Shown: positions 28,973 through 36,676, counted from the stretch's first letter. The stretch is 64,000 nucleotides of DNA from Streptomyces thermolilacinus SPC6 (GCF_000478605.2 NZ_ASHX02000001.1:1054001-1118000); one strand, 5' to 3'. Notes: generated by a model from the letters alone, not told the origin. Numbers and translations are program-made.

Positions 28973-29827
28973 TCACACTCCCGGGCCGGGTCGGGCGGCG
29001 TCGGGTGCCGTGGCCTCCGCGTGGACGAGCCAGCTGCGCGGCACACCACGCCGCTCCCGCGGGCGTAGCCCGTACGGCCAGCGGTGCTGCCCCGGGCCCG
29101 GCTCGCCCGGCTCCTTCACCACGTGCGCCTTCCAACCCCAGTGCGACAGGAACTCCTCGGGCTCGTCCGTGCCGAACTGCCAGGGGGTGCCGTCCTGGCG
29201 CAGGTTCGCGAGGAACTTCTGGTTGAGGGGGGTGCTCAGCATCGACTCGTTCACCATGTCGGTCACCAGCCGGCTGCCCGGTGCCGAGAGACGCGCCAGG
29301 GTCTCCAGCAGGCCGCCTGCCTGCTCCGAGGTGAGGAAGAAGAGCAGCCCTTCGGCGACCCAGAGCGTGCGCCGGCCCGGATCATGGCCCGCCTGGAAGA
29401 GGGCCACCTCCCAGTCGGCCGTCAGGTCGGCGGCGACCTCGCGGCGCTCGGCCCGGGCCGTGACGCCCAGCCGGGCCAGTCGGCCGCGCTTCTCCTCTAT
29501 CAGGGCAGCGTGGTCGATCTCGTAGACGACCGTGCCGGCGGGCCAGTCCATCCGGTAGACGCGGGTGTCCATCCCGGCCGCGACGAACACCACCTGCCGA
29601 ATGCCGGTCTCAACCAGCACCGCGGCGATCGTGTCATCGTAGAACCGGGTGCGGATCGCGAGGAACGGGAGCAGACCGCCGCCGCCGTACTTCTCCAGCA
29701 GCTCGAAGCCACGGGGGGCGGCGAGGGCCCGCGCGTATGGGTCCGTGAAAAGACGGTCCTCGGATCTCTCGGATTCGACGGCGCGGGCGGCTGATGTCCA
29801 CTGGGCCGTATAGGAGATGGGTTCCAT
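28973..29827 (-). CDS. SAM-dependent O-methyltransferase, LCM/TIGR00027 family
   Basis: Methyltransferase of 284 residues resembling leucine carboxyl methyltransferase-type enzymes, common in actinobacterial secondary metabolism. The N-terminal block is MEPISYTAQWTSAARAVESE. The family's SAM-binding motif is VVFVAAGMDTRVYRMDWP (about residues 79-96), followed by VYEIDHAAL and the later TLWVAEGLLFFLT. AAGGAAG lies 6 bases before the ATG. It lies 36 bp downstream of the carrier protein gene. It may methylate a carboxylate or hydroxyl (including an N-hydroxyl) of the product; the acceptor is not known. Confidence 0.85.
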   Translation of the reverse strand: MEPISYTAQWTSAARAVESERSEDRLFTDPYARALAAPRGFELLEKYGGGGLLPFLAIRTRFYDDTIAAVLVETGIRQVVFVAAGMDTRVYRMDWPAGTVVYEIDHAALIEEKRGRLARLGVTARAERREVAADLTADWEVALFQAGHDPGRRTLWVAEGLLFFLTSEQAGGLLETLARLSAPGSRLVTDMVNESMLSTPLNQKFLANLRQDGTPWQFGTDEPEEFLSHWGWKAHVVKEPGEPGPGQHRWPYGLRPRERRGVPRSWLVHAEATAPDAARPGPGV

Positions 29828-29863
29828 CGCTCACTTCCTTCGAAGTTCGGGCGGATACCTCGG

Positions 29864-30106
29864 TCAGCTGCTTCCACTGAAGAACGTCTTCTCGATCGTG
29901 GATATCGTTTCGAAGTCACTGATTCTGATGGTGTCGAGATCGATCTCCACGTCGGCCGCCGCCTCGATGGTGTAGACGAGATCGACGAAGGACAGCGAGT
30001 CCACCAGTCGGCTTTCCAGGATGTTCTCGTCGCTGCCCACATGGTCACGACCCGGATTCCGGGCCAGGATCCAAGCCCGAACCGCCTCGATTCCACTGCT
30101 GCTCAT
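29864..30106 (-). CDS. Acyl/aminoacyl carrier protein
   Basis: An 80-residue free-standing carrier protein. The phosphopantetheine attachment site is Ser37 in RLVDSLSFVDLV, with the usual D-S-L context, and acidic helix III (EIDLDTIRISDFETIST) follows. The ATG at 30106 has GAGAGGA 6 bases upstream. Its first 62 bp overlap the end of the AcpS gene in another frame. Its neighbours are the enzyme that should prime it (AcpS) and the ligase that should charge it (synthetase-like protein), so it is probably the scaffold on which the pathway's amino acid is oxidised. No ketosynthase or NRPS module is present nearby. Confidence 0.88.
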   Translation of the reverse strand: MSSSGIEAVRAWILARNPGRDHVGSDENILESRLVDSLSFVDLVYTIEAAADVEIDLDTIRISDFETISTIEKTFFSGSS

Positions 30107-30512
30107 GATCAGTCCTCTCGTCCGTTGGCTCAGCGCAGACCGCACCGGCGACTGCGATGGCGCACGGTTCGTCGTGCGCGATGCTGATCTCGATGTGCCC
30201 GATACCGGCCTGCCGCGCGAGTTCACCGGCTCTCCCGCCCAGCCGCACCACAGGACGGCCGCCCGGCTCCTTGCCGATATCGATATCCCGCCAGGGCAGC
30301 GGGCCGCTGGAGGTGTGGAACAGTTTGAAAACCGCCTCCTTGGCTGCCAGCCGCCCGGCGATTCCCGGTACGTCCGGTACGCCCCCGGGAAAGCACAGCG
30401 GAATCTCCCGCGGGGTGAGCATCCGGCGGGTGAGAACTTCCGGATTGTCGGCGAGCATCTGCTCAACACGGCTGAAGGGGACCAGATCGATGCCGAGACG
30501 GCTGATCGCCAC
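30045..30512 (-). CDS. acpS: Holo-ACP synthase, AcpS-type phosphopantetheinyl transferase
   Basis: Transfers 4'-phosphopantetheine from CoA to the carrier protein serine. It opens with LGIDLVPFSRVEQML, whose Asp binds magnesium, and has the second motif GRLAAKEAVFKLF (Glu and Lys) and the C-terminal IEISIAHDEPCAIAVA. GTG 30512 follows the ligase stop by one base. The protein is about 155 residues, some 25-30 longer than usual, because the reading frame runs 62 bp into the carrier protein gene; the tail is not conserved-looking. A dedicated AcpS beside a single carrier protein argues that the carrier is not served by the housekeeping enzyme. Confidence 0.85.
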   Translation of the reverse strand: MAISRLGIDLVPFSRVEQMLADNPEVLTRRMLTPREIPLCFPGGVPDVPGIAGRLAAKEAVFKLFHTSSGPLPWRDIDIGKEPGGRPVVRLGGRAGELARQAGIGHIEISIAHDEPCAIAVAGAVCAEPTDERTDHEQQWNRGGSGLDPGPESGS

Positions 30513-30513
30513 C

Positions 30514-31362
30514 TCAGAAGCCCGTGGCGGCGACCGTGCGTACGTGCTCCAGTGCGCGCTGGGGATCCCCGTCGTGTGAATCCTCCAGCACGGAGAGCCA
30601 GCGTTCGAGACCGAAGGCAACACAGCTGGTGTAGGCGTGCTCACCGCTGCCGGGCAGCGTGATATCGCAGCGTTCGCCGAAGAAGTTCCGGTGGGTGTTG
30701 ACCGACGCGATGGCCAAATCGCCGTACTGGAGCTCGAACTTCACCGGACTGAGCCGCTGCAACAGGGCACGGGCGCCGCCTTCCTCAAAAAACGGGTCCG
30801 TCGCCGCCGTCTTGGTCAGCGGCAGGCCGAGGGCCTCGGCGAAACGCAGGATGCGGTCGGTGAACTCCGCCAGCACCTGCTGGGTGTGATCGAAGCTGCC
30901 GAGCGCGACGATCTCCCGCATCTGGAAACTCATCAGCCGGTTCAGTCCGCCGTAACTGGCCTCGTTCCTGAAGCACCGGTTGACCAGTGTCACAAGGGTG
31001 TCGCCGGCCAGCTGGCGGCGCTCGTGGAAGAGGTAGGCGCCGTAGCAGGTCGCGTGCGGCAGCCCGAGCCGGGCGTCGAGCAGGCCGGCGCCGGCGAACC
31101 GGCCGTCGGACGGCTTGCCGTGGCCGCCCTCCAGGTCGAGGGCCGCCGCGACCAGGTTCAGATGCGGGAAGTTCGTGTACACGTCGAACTTCTCCAGGTC
31201 GGACACCGGGTAGATGGGCGGCGGGATGATCTCGCGGGCCCCGGCGGCTCTGCCCCATCCGGTGAAGATGTCGTCGAGTTCCCTGACCAGATCGGTCCGC
31301 TCGGGATCCAGGATGACCAGGGCGTCGGTCAGGTCCTGACCCTCGCGCGCAGTCGGCGCCAT
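30514..31362 (-). CDS. Amino acid:[carrier protein] ligase, class II tRNA-synthetase homologue
   Basis: A 282-residue catalytic-core-only relative of atypical seryl-tRNA synthetases, lacking any tRNA-binding domain. Class II motif 2 is visible as CFRNEASYGGLNRLMSFQMREIV and motif 3 as SCVAFGLERW. Candidate zinc ligands Cys106, Glu150 and Cys247 have spacing close to that reported for the Bradyrhizobium enzyme Bll0957 (from memory). Such enzymes adenylate a small amino acid (glycine or alanine in studied cases) and load it onto a carrier protein. Its start overlaps the oxygenase stop (ATGA). With AcpS and the carrier protein downstream it replaces an NRPS adenylation domain. The amino acid specificity here is unknown. 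Confidence 0.88.
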   Translation of the reverse strand: MAPTAREGQDLTDALVILDPERTDLVRELDDIFTGWGRAAGAREIIPPPIYPVSDLEKFDVYTNFPHLNLVAAALDLEGGHGKPSDGRFAGAGLLDARLGLPHATCYGAYLFHERRQLAGDTLVTLVNRCFRNEASYGGLNRLMSFQMREIVALGSFDHTQQVLAEFTDRILRFAEALGLPLTKTAATDPFFEEGGARALLQRLSPVKFELQYGDLAIASVNTHRNFFGERCDITLPGSGEHAYTSCVAFGLERWLSVLEDSHDGDPQRALEHVRTVAATGF

Positions 31363-32228
31363 CAGATGATCCCCGTCTTCTCAAGGAACTTCGACGTCTT
31401 GCGGAACACGTTCCGCTCCAACTCGACTCGGGCCGGCGAGTCGAGGAGGGTGCGGCGCACCTGATGGGGGTTCTCAAGGCCGGCGTCGCGGTAGACGTGC
31501 GGGTGGTAGAGGGACTCGAAGCTGTACGTCATGAAGCGCCTGACATAAGCGGATATCGCGGTGAGCTCGTCGGCGGTCGAGGTCTTCGCGACGTCCTCGA
31601 ACAGCATCGACACGAGTTCGCGACCGAAGGCGATGTGCCGGGACTCGTCCTGGTGGTGGATGCGGTTGATGGCCCGGATCGTGGTGTCCAACCGGCTGTC
31701 GAGCGCCATCTTGGAGTTGAAGTGGTCGACCAGCTCCTCGAAGATCAGGATCCGTGCGAAGACCAGCAGACTCTCGACATCCGAACGGGTGGACTCCGTG
31801 ACGTTCCCGGGAGGTTGCCGGTACATCTTGCCGCCGTAACGCAGACAGAACTCGGCGAAGAACCACATGTGCTCGTTCTCTTCGCCGATGAAGTGGTGGA
31901 AGAACTCGGAGGGCGTCTCGAACCCGGGCGTGTGGATCCGCTTGGTCACCTCGATGAGGAGTTCGCGGATGCCGTGCACATTAAGGCTGTAGAAATTGAT
32001 GCTCTCATAGCGCGACAGCCTGTAGAGCTGCTCCGGCGAGAGACGCTCCGCCACTTCGGTCCCGTGGGTGGTGGTGAGTTCCGGGCTCATCCACCACATG
32101 TCCTCCGGCAGGCTGTCCGGCCATTCGAAGAGCTGGTAGGGGTTGTAGTAGTCCTCGATCGATTTCGAAGTCAAGCGCTTCAGGACTTCGACAAGTCGCT
32201 CGCTGCGGTTTGTCAGAGTGCTACCCAT
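31362..32228 (-). CDS. AurF-like diiron N-oxygenase, first gene of the island operon
   Basis: A 288-residue helical protein of the p-aminobenzoate N-oxygenase (AurF) family, which uses a di-iron centre and O2 to oxidise amines toward hydroxylamine, nitroso or nitro groups. Probable iron ligands appear with AurF-like spacing: Glu89, E117-x-x-H120 (GEENEHMWF), Glu164 or 165 (FEELVDHF), and H191-xxx-E195-xx-H198 (HHQDESRHIAF). The ATG at 32228 follows GGAGG closely. The operon context with a carrier protein and its ligase suggests that the substrate is a carrier-bound amino acid rather than a free aryl amine. No matching reductase is encoded in the island. Confidence 0.85.
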   Translation of the reverse strand: MGSTLTNRSERLVEVLKRLTSKSIEDYYNPYQLFEWPDSLPEDMWWMSPELTTTHGTEVAERLSPEQLYRLSRYESINFYSLNVHGIRELLIEVTKRIHTPGFETPSEFFHHFIGEENEHMWFFAEFCLRYGGKMYRQPPGNVTESTRSDVESLLVFARILIFEELVDHFNSKMALDSRLDTTIRAINRIHHQDESRHIAFGRELVSMLFEDVAKTSTADELTAISAYVRRFMTYSFESLYHPHVYRDAGLENPHQVRRTLLDSPARVELERNVFRKTSKFLEKTGII

Positions 32229-32371
32229 GGCCTCCGGTCATCCCCCGCCCTGGTGGGGCGTCAGCAGTGCGACCGCCTCCCTCCTGGAAGGCGTGCAGAA
32301 GGAACGTGTTCAGTCGTCGTCCACCTTGCCGGATAGGTGTCGGCGTACGACCTCGACTACAGAAGCGCATA

Positions 32372-32392
32372 CGACCTCACGTCCTGAGGTCG
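32372..32392. promoter_or_regulatory. Inverted repeat 1 upstream of the island operon
   Basis: The arms CGACCTCA (32372-32379) and TGAGGTCG (32385-32392) are perfect over 8 bp with a 5-bp spacer, about 145-165 bp upstream of the oxygenase start. It could be an operator or an RNA hairpin; no regulator gene is in the island. Confidence 0.5.
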
Positions 32393-32415
32393 GCATAGGA
32401 ATGATGCCACGGTGT

Positions 32416-32435
32416 CATCTTGAGCTGTCAAGATG
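32416..32435. promoter_or_regulatory. Inverted repeat 2 upstream of the island operon
   Basis: CATCTTGAGCTGTCAAGATG has perfect 8-bp arms and a 4-bp spacer, about 190-210 bp upstream of the oxygenase start. The TCTTGA-N4-TCAAGA form is typical of dimeric TetR or MarR-type operators. Confidence 0.55.
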
Positions 32436-32497
32436 CGTGTGCGCTAGGGGAGTTGGGGCTTGCTGGTGGGGTTCGGGTGTAGTTCCGGGTTCCGCGG

Positions 32498-32776
32498 TCA
32501 GCCTGTGACGGGCATGGCGGTGACGGTCTTCCAGATACGGAATTGTTCGGTCATCTCGGCACGGTGCTCACTCGCTGTGAGTATGTGGCGACGGGGGCGG
32601 AAGTGGGGGAGCTGCCACCAACCTCGCTCTTTCACTTGGAGTCTGATGATGGCGTCGATTGTCAACCGAGCGGTGGGCAGGACGGTTCGTATCGTGGAAA
32701 TGGCTGAGTTCCGACGCGGTAGTCGGCGCCCTCCGAGGTCTTTCAGGTAGTGGGCGGTCAGAAATGTGACGCTCAG
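32498..32776 (-). pseudogene. C-terminal remnant of an unidentified gene in mobile debris
   Basis: An uninterrupted minus-strand frame with no proper start encodes about 90 residues, including RLTIDAIIRLQVKERGWWQ, LPHFRPRRHILTASEHRAEM and TEQFRIWKTVTAMPVTG before the stop at 32498. The composition (aromatic and basic, no signal or membrane segment) is protein-like and lower in GC than the core genome. I do not recognise the family; a transposase or phage-type C-terminus is plausible from the setting. Upstream stop codons show that it has been cut off from its N-terminus. Confidence 0.4.
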
Positions 32777-33013
32777 TTTTTACCCATGATTTTGCAGGTC
32801 AGGGGATGGTGTGGGCGGCCGGTGGGATGCTCGGGCTGGTCGGGAGCGTGATCGTTAACAGGTGGTCGTCTGGCGTGGTGGCGGTTGGCCGGAATCGGCT
32901 TTCCGGACGACGGTTGCCTCGCACTCTCCGGCAGTGAAGTCCGTTTCCGGCGGGCGCTCACGGCCCCGCCGTCGCCATCGGTGCCTTTGGTTTCGACGCC
33001 GGGACCCGGTCGG

Positions 33014-33211
33014 ATGTTGATCGTTCCGCACCACGTGGACGAAATGCGCAGGTTGGGACTGCGGCAGAGCATGAGAAGAACAGGGTCCCGTTTCGACAAC
33101 GCCGCCGCCGAGTCCTTCTCCGCGGCCCTGAAGGAGGAGACCGACACTCGCAGCTGGCCCGGCCAGGCCACCGCCCGCGCCGAAATCTTCGCTGCGGAAA
33201 CACCCCACTAG
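33014..33211 (+). pseudogene. Remnant of an IS3-family transposase (OrfB C-terminal part)
   Basis: The 65-residue frame reads LGLRQSMRRTGSRFDNAAAES, then ALKEETDTRSWPGQATARAEIF and stops. This is the DDE transposase stretch around the second Asp and the Glu of IS3-family OrfB (usually RQSMSRTG, DNAAAESF, LKEE, WP..ATARAEIF). The expected FYNRRR..H ending follows only as degraded sequence. No terminal inverted repeats are evident. It marks the right edge of the island. Confidence 0.8.
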
Positions 33212-33483
33212 ATCAGGCAGCACACCAACAAGGACACGCACTCGCGGCGTCCCGCTGCATCCCGTCACCGTGGCGGTCGTCCTCCGGGGCGACCGAAGAT
33301 CGCAACCTCACCAGCTCCATCCGGGACGCCTCGATGGTGGGGATCACCTACCGGGAGTTCCCTGGGAGTTCCCTGCGACTTTCGGCTGCATCAGCCAGTA
33401 CGAAACGCAACAGCCGGAAGGACATTCACGCAGATCAACGCTCTGCGGCGGCCAGGCGTCGCAGGTCACGGCGTTGCCTGGTC

Positions 33484-33567
33484 TCTTCCGCGACATCTGA
33501 TGTGACGGCGCGCCGCCGCACCCCGCCTGGCCTGCTGCTCAGCGGCGCAGGGAGGGGTGCGGCGGCG
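33484..33567. repeat. Right copy of the duplicated murA 3' end and terminator
   Basis: TCTTCCGCGACATCTGA at 33484-33500 equals the last 17 bp of murA including its stop codon. The following 33513-33551 resembles the post-murA sequence at about 34 of 39 positions. Upstream of 33484 there is no murA similarity. This is the pattern left when an element integrates at the 3' end of a gene and restores it. Confidence 0.8.
33511..33567. terminator. Terminator within the right murA-end copy
   Basis: A 14-bp perfect stem (33511-33524 with 33554-33567) sits in the same position as the murA terminator in the left copy, but the arms have different sequence, so pairing has been kept while the sequence drifted. 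Confidence 0.8.
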
Positions 33568-33642
33568 TGGATGACCGGGTACGTGGCCTCGGGCCCACGC
33601 GGATGTCCCGTGCAGCATCGACCTGCCGCTTGGGTGACGGGG

Positions 33643-34278
33643 TCACATCCGGTGGGCCGGTGTGCCGAAGTACCAGTTGCCGGGCGCGTCCAAGTCGGCG
33701 CTGGTGAAGTAGTCGATGACGGCCCTGCGGAGTTCGGCCCGTGTCAGGGTGCCGTCCCCGTCGAGGTCTAGGTGGCGGAACGCCTCGTGGACCTCCGTCT
33801 CGCTCAGGCCGGGAGCCTGGCCGCGGATGAAGGCGGTGTACTCGTCGACGCGGATGCGGTCGTCTCCGTCGCGGTCGGCGATGTCGACGATCCTGTCGGC
33901 GAGTCCGCCCAGGGCGGCATCGGCCCGTTCGGCGTCGCCGGCCAGCGCCGAGGTGGAGGCGACGAACTCCTCGCGACTGATCCTGCCGTCTCCGTCGGTG
34001 TCCATCGGAACGTGCACCTCGTGCCAGATGCGCAGGTACGCGTCGATGACGGCCCGTTCCTCCGGGGAGTCCTCCGGGTAGCCGAGTCCCCGGGCGACAC
34101 TGCGGCCCATCAGGTGGTGGTCGGCTTCGGTGAGTGCGCCGTCACCGTCCCGGTCGAGGTGTCCGAAGCCGGTGTGGATCTTCGCTGTGATGAATTCCTG
34201 GGGGGACAAACCTTGCCCTTTCTTGATGGCCGCCGGTCGCTCTTCGACCGGTCGGGGCGGTCGGAGAAGTGCCGTCAC
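33643..34278 (-). CDS. Calerythrin-like protein with four EF-hands
   Basis: Acidic cytosolic protein of about 211 residues. Four calcium-binding loops are visible: DRDGDGALTEAD, DTDGDGRISREE, DRDGDDRIRVDE and DLDGDGTLTRAE, with correct D-x-D-x-D/G spacing and Glu or Asp at position 12. Loop 3 has Asp where Gly is usual. This is the calerythrin/sarcoplasmic-calcium-protein layout seen in Streptomyces. The GTG start at 34278 is uncertain because the first 25 residues are not part of the EF-hand region. It follows the decarboxylase gene by 55 bp on the same strand, so the two are likely cotranscribed. Calcium buffering or sensing is the probable role. Confidence 0.88.
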   Translation of the reverse strand: MTALLRPPRPVEERPAAIKKGQGLSPQEFITAKIHTGFGHLDRDGDGALTEADHHLMGRSVARGLGYPEDSPEERAVIDAYLRIWHEVHVPMDTDGDGRISREEFVASTSALAGDAERADAALGGLADRIVDIADRDGDDRIRVDEYTAFIRGQAPGLSETEVHEAFRHLDLDGDGTLTRAELRRAVIDYFTSADLDAPGNWYFGTPAHRM

Positions 34279-34333
34279 GCGCGGTGGCGGACCCGCGGTT
34301 CGCGCGATGACGGAGCCGGTGTCGTCACAGCGC

Positions 34334-36676
34334 TCACGGGCGGGCGTCCTGCGGTTGTGGAAGGACGCATTCGATGAGGTAGTCGCCGGTGGCGGGGTCG
34401 AGGGTGACGCCGTGGGTCTCGCTGTGGAAGCCGGGAAAGGCGCGGTCGAAGGCTTCGAGGGCGCCGAGGTAGCGCAGCAGGGGCCCGTCGGCGGCGCCGA
34501 TGGCTTCTCCGGGCATCAGGACGGGGATGCCGGGCGGGGTGACGGTGACCATGGCGGCGGCGGTGCGGCCGGCCGCCTTGGCCAGGGGCAGGCGCTCGGT
34601 GCCGCCGCGGATCAGCTGCTGGTAGCAGTGCTGCGGCGGTACGACGGGCCTGGGGAGCTCCCGGAAGGCCGTGTCGAGGGCGTCGATCAGCGCGGCTTCG
34701 GTGAGGTGTTCGTGCATGTCCTGGCACAGCTGCCGCAGGGTGAGGCCGGCGTAGCGGTGCGGATGTGCGTTCACGAGGGCGGGCAGAACCTGCTCGAGCG
34801 GGGTGTCGTCGTCGTACAGGGCCTTGAAGTCCGTCAGGGCGTCCATCAAGGTGCCCCACTTGCCCTTGGTGATGCCCATGGAGAAGAGGATGAGCGTGCT
34901 GTAGCTGTCGGTCTTCTCCACGACGATGCCGCGGGTGGCGAGGTAGGCGGTCAGGACACGCGCCGGGATGCCCCAGTCGCTGGTTTCTCCGCCGGCGGTG
35001 ACGCCTGGGCAGGTGAGGGTCACCTTGACCGGGTCGAGCATGCAGTAGCCCTCGGTCATGCCGTCGAAGCCGTGCCAGTCGGCGCCGGGCTCCAGCTGCC
35101 AGCAGCTCGGGTCCTGGGCGAGCAAGGCGGGCGGCGCGTCGGCGAAGTCCACGCGTTCGCCGGTCGCCGGGTCGGTGACGGTGTCGGGCTGCCATACGCC
35201 GAAGAACCAGCCCGGCCGGTCGCCCGCGGCGGCGATGCGGCGGGCGGTGCGCACGACGGCGCGGCGGAAGCGGATGGCCTCGGTGATCGCCTCGTCGAGG
35301 AGCGCCCGCCCCTGGGGGCCGTCCATCATGGCGGTGGCGACGTCCAGCGAGGCGATCGCGGGATACAGCGGCGAGGTCGTGCCGTGCATCATGAACGCCT
35401 CGTTGAACCGGTCGTGCTCGACCGGCGCACGCGGCGAGGGTTTGACGTGCACCATCGCCGTCTGGGACAGCGCGGCGAGCAGTTTGTGCGTGGACTGGGT
35501 GGCGAAGACCGTGGGCCGTGCCGGGCCGTCGAAGGTGTCGGGGCCGACGGCCATCCCGTACCGGCCCGCGTAGAGGGGATGGAAGCGGGCGTAGGCGAAC
35601 CATGCCTCGTCGAAGTGCAGCCGCGGCGTGCTGGGGGCCAGCGTCCGCGCGACCTGGAGCGTGTCGTAGCACAGCCCGTCGTAGGTGGAGTTGGTGAGCA
35701 CCGCGTACTGCGCCTCGGCTGCGAGGGCGCCGGCGGCCAGGGGATGGTCGGCGATCTGCGCGCGCACCGCGTCCGCGCCGGTGCGGGCGGGGGGCAGCGG
35801 GCCGGCGAGCCCATAGCCGTTGCGGGTCGGGACCAGGTAGACGGGGCGTGCGCCGGAGATCACCAGTCCGTGCAGGACGGACTTGTGGCAGTTGCGGTCG
35901 ACCAGGGCGATCTCGTCGCGCATGACGCTGAAGTGGCCGACCATGCGGTCGGCGGTGGAGTCGCCGTGCAGGACGAAGTAGGTGCGGTCGGCACCGAAGA
36001 CCCGTGCGGCGTTGCGCTCGGCTTCGCCGATCGGGCCGTTGTGCTCGAACAGCGAACCCAGTTCTCCGACCGAGATCGACAGGTCCGTACGGAACAGCCG
36101 CTCGCCGTAGTAGTCGAAGAAGGCGCGTCCCGCCGCGGACTTCAGGAACGCGACACCGCCGGCGTGCGCCGGGGTGTGCCAGGAGTACTGGTGGGCGTTG
36201 TCGAAGCGGCGCAGTGCCTTGAAGAACGGCGGCAGTACACCGTCCTGGTACGCGCGCGCGGCTGCGGCCACCCGTCCGGCGATGAAGGCGGGGGTGTCCT
36301 CCAGGGGCCAGACGTACCCGCTCACCACCTCCGCGACCCACAGCGGCAGCTGCTCGAAGTCCCCGTCCACGTCCTGCGACATGAGCAGGAACACGGGCAG
36401 ATTGCTGAACCGCCGCCCGATCGCCGCCAGGACCTCCGCCCCGCCGCCTTCCGCGCTGCCGGGGGCGGCCCGCGGGGCCAGGTCCCACGCCACCAGAGCC
36501 CCGGCGAGCCCTGCCTCCGTGCGGAGCACGGCCTGCGCGTCGCGCGCATCGGACGCCCACCGCACGTGCAGACCCATGGCCTGGAGCTCCTTGCCGATGC
36601 GCTGCAGCTGCTCGCCTGCAGTCCCGCCGCCCTCGTTCATGTCCTGCGACGCCAGCATGATGGTCGCGCTGCTCAC
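34334..36676 (-). CDS. Orn/Lys/Arg decarboxylase (PLP, fold type I, AdiA/LdcC-like)
   Basis: About 780 residues, matching bacterial inducible arginine or lysine decarboxylases. It has an N-terminal receiver-like wing domain (ATIMLASQDMNEGG to about residue 130). The PLP domain contains HGDSTADRM, LHFDEAWFAYARFHPLY and the Schiff-base lysine in ATQSTHKLLAALSQ, and the C-terminal domain ends near residue 780. It removes CO2 from a basic amino acid, consuming a proton and giving agmatine, cadaverine or putrescine; which one cannot be decided here. GTG 36676 is chosen because GAGGAG lies 6 bases upstream; the ATG at 36820 would add 48 unconserved residues. No amino acid antiporter is adjacent; the partner gene is an EF-hand protein. 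Confidence 0.9.
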   Translation of the reverse strand: MSSATIMLASQDMNEGGGTAGEQLQRIGKELQAMGLHVRWASDARDAQAVLRTEAGLAGALVAWDLAPRAAPGSAEGGGAEVLAAIGRRFSNLPVFLLMSQDVDGDFEQLPLWVAEVVSGYVWPLEDTPAFIAGRVAAAARAYQDGVLPPFFKALRRFDNAHQYSWHTPAHAGGVAFLKSAAGRAFFDYYGERLFRTDLSISVGELGSLFEHNGPIGEAERNAARVFGADRTYFVLHGDSTADRMVGHFSVMRDEIALVDRNCHKSVLHGLVISGARPVYLVPTRNGYGLAGPLPPARTGADAVRAQIADHPLAAGALAAEAQYAVLTNSTYDGLCYDTLQVARTLAPSTPRLHFDEAWFAYARFHPLYAGRYGMAVGPDTFDGPARPTVFATQSTHKLLAALSQTAMVHVKPSPRAPVEHDRFNEAFMMHGTTSPLYPAIASLDVATAMMDGPQGRALLDEAITEAIRFRRAVVRTARRIAAAGDRPGWFFGVWQPDTVTDPATGERVDFADAPPALLAQDPSCWQLEPGADWHGFDGMTEGYCMLDPVKVTLTCPGVTAGGETSDWGIPARVLTAYLATRGIVVEKTDSYSTLILFSMGITKGKWGTLMDALTDFKALYDDDTPLEQVLPALVNAHPHRYAGLTLRQLCQDMHEHLTEAALIDALDTAFRELPRPVVPPQHCYQQLIRGGTERLPLAKAAGRTAAAMVTVTPPGIPVLMPGEAIGAADGPLLRYLGALEAFDRAFPGFHSETHGVTLDPATGDYLIECVLPQPQDARP

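Noticed and set aside
25377..32228. Typical NRPS or PKS gene cluster
   Set aside because: No condensation, adenylation, ketosynthase or acyltransferase domains are present; carrier charging is done by a synthetase-like ligase.
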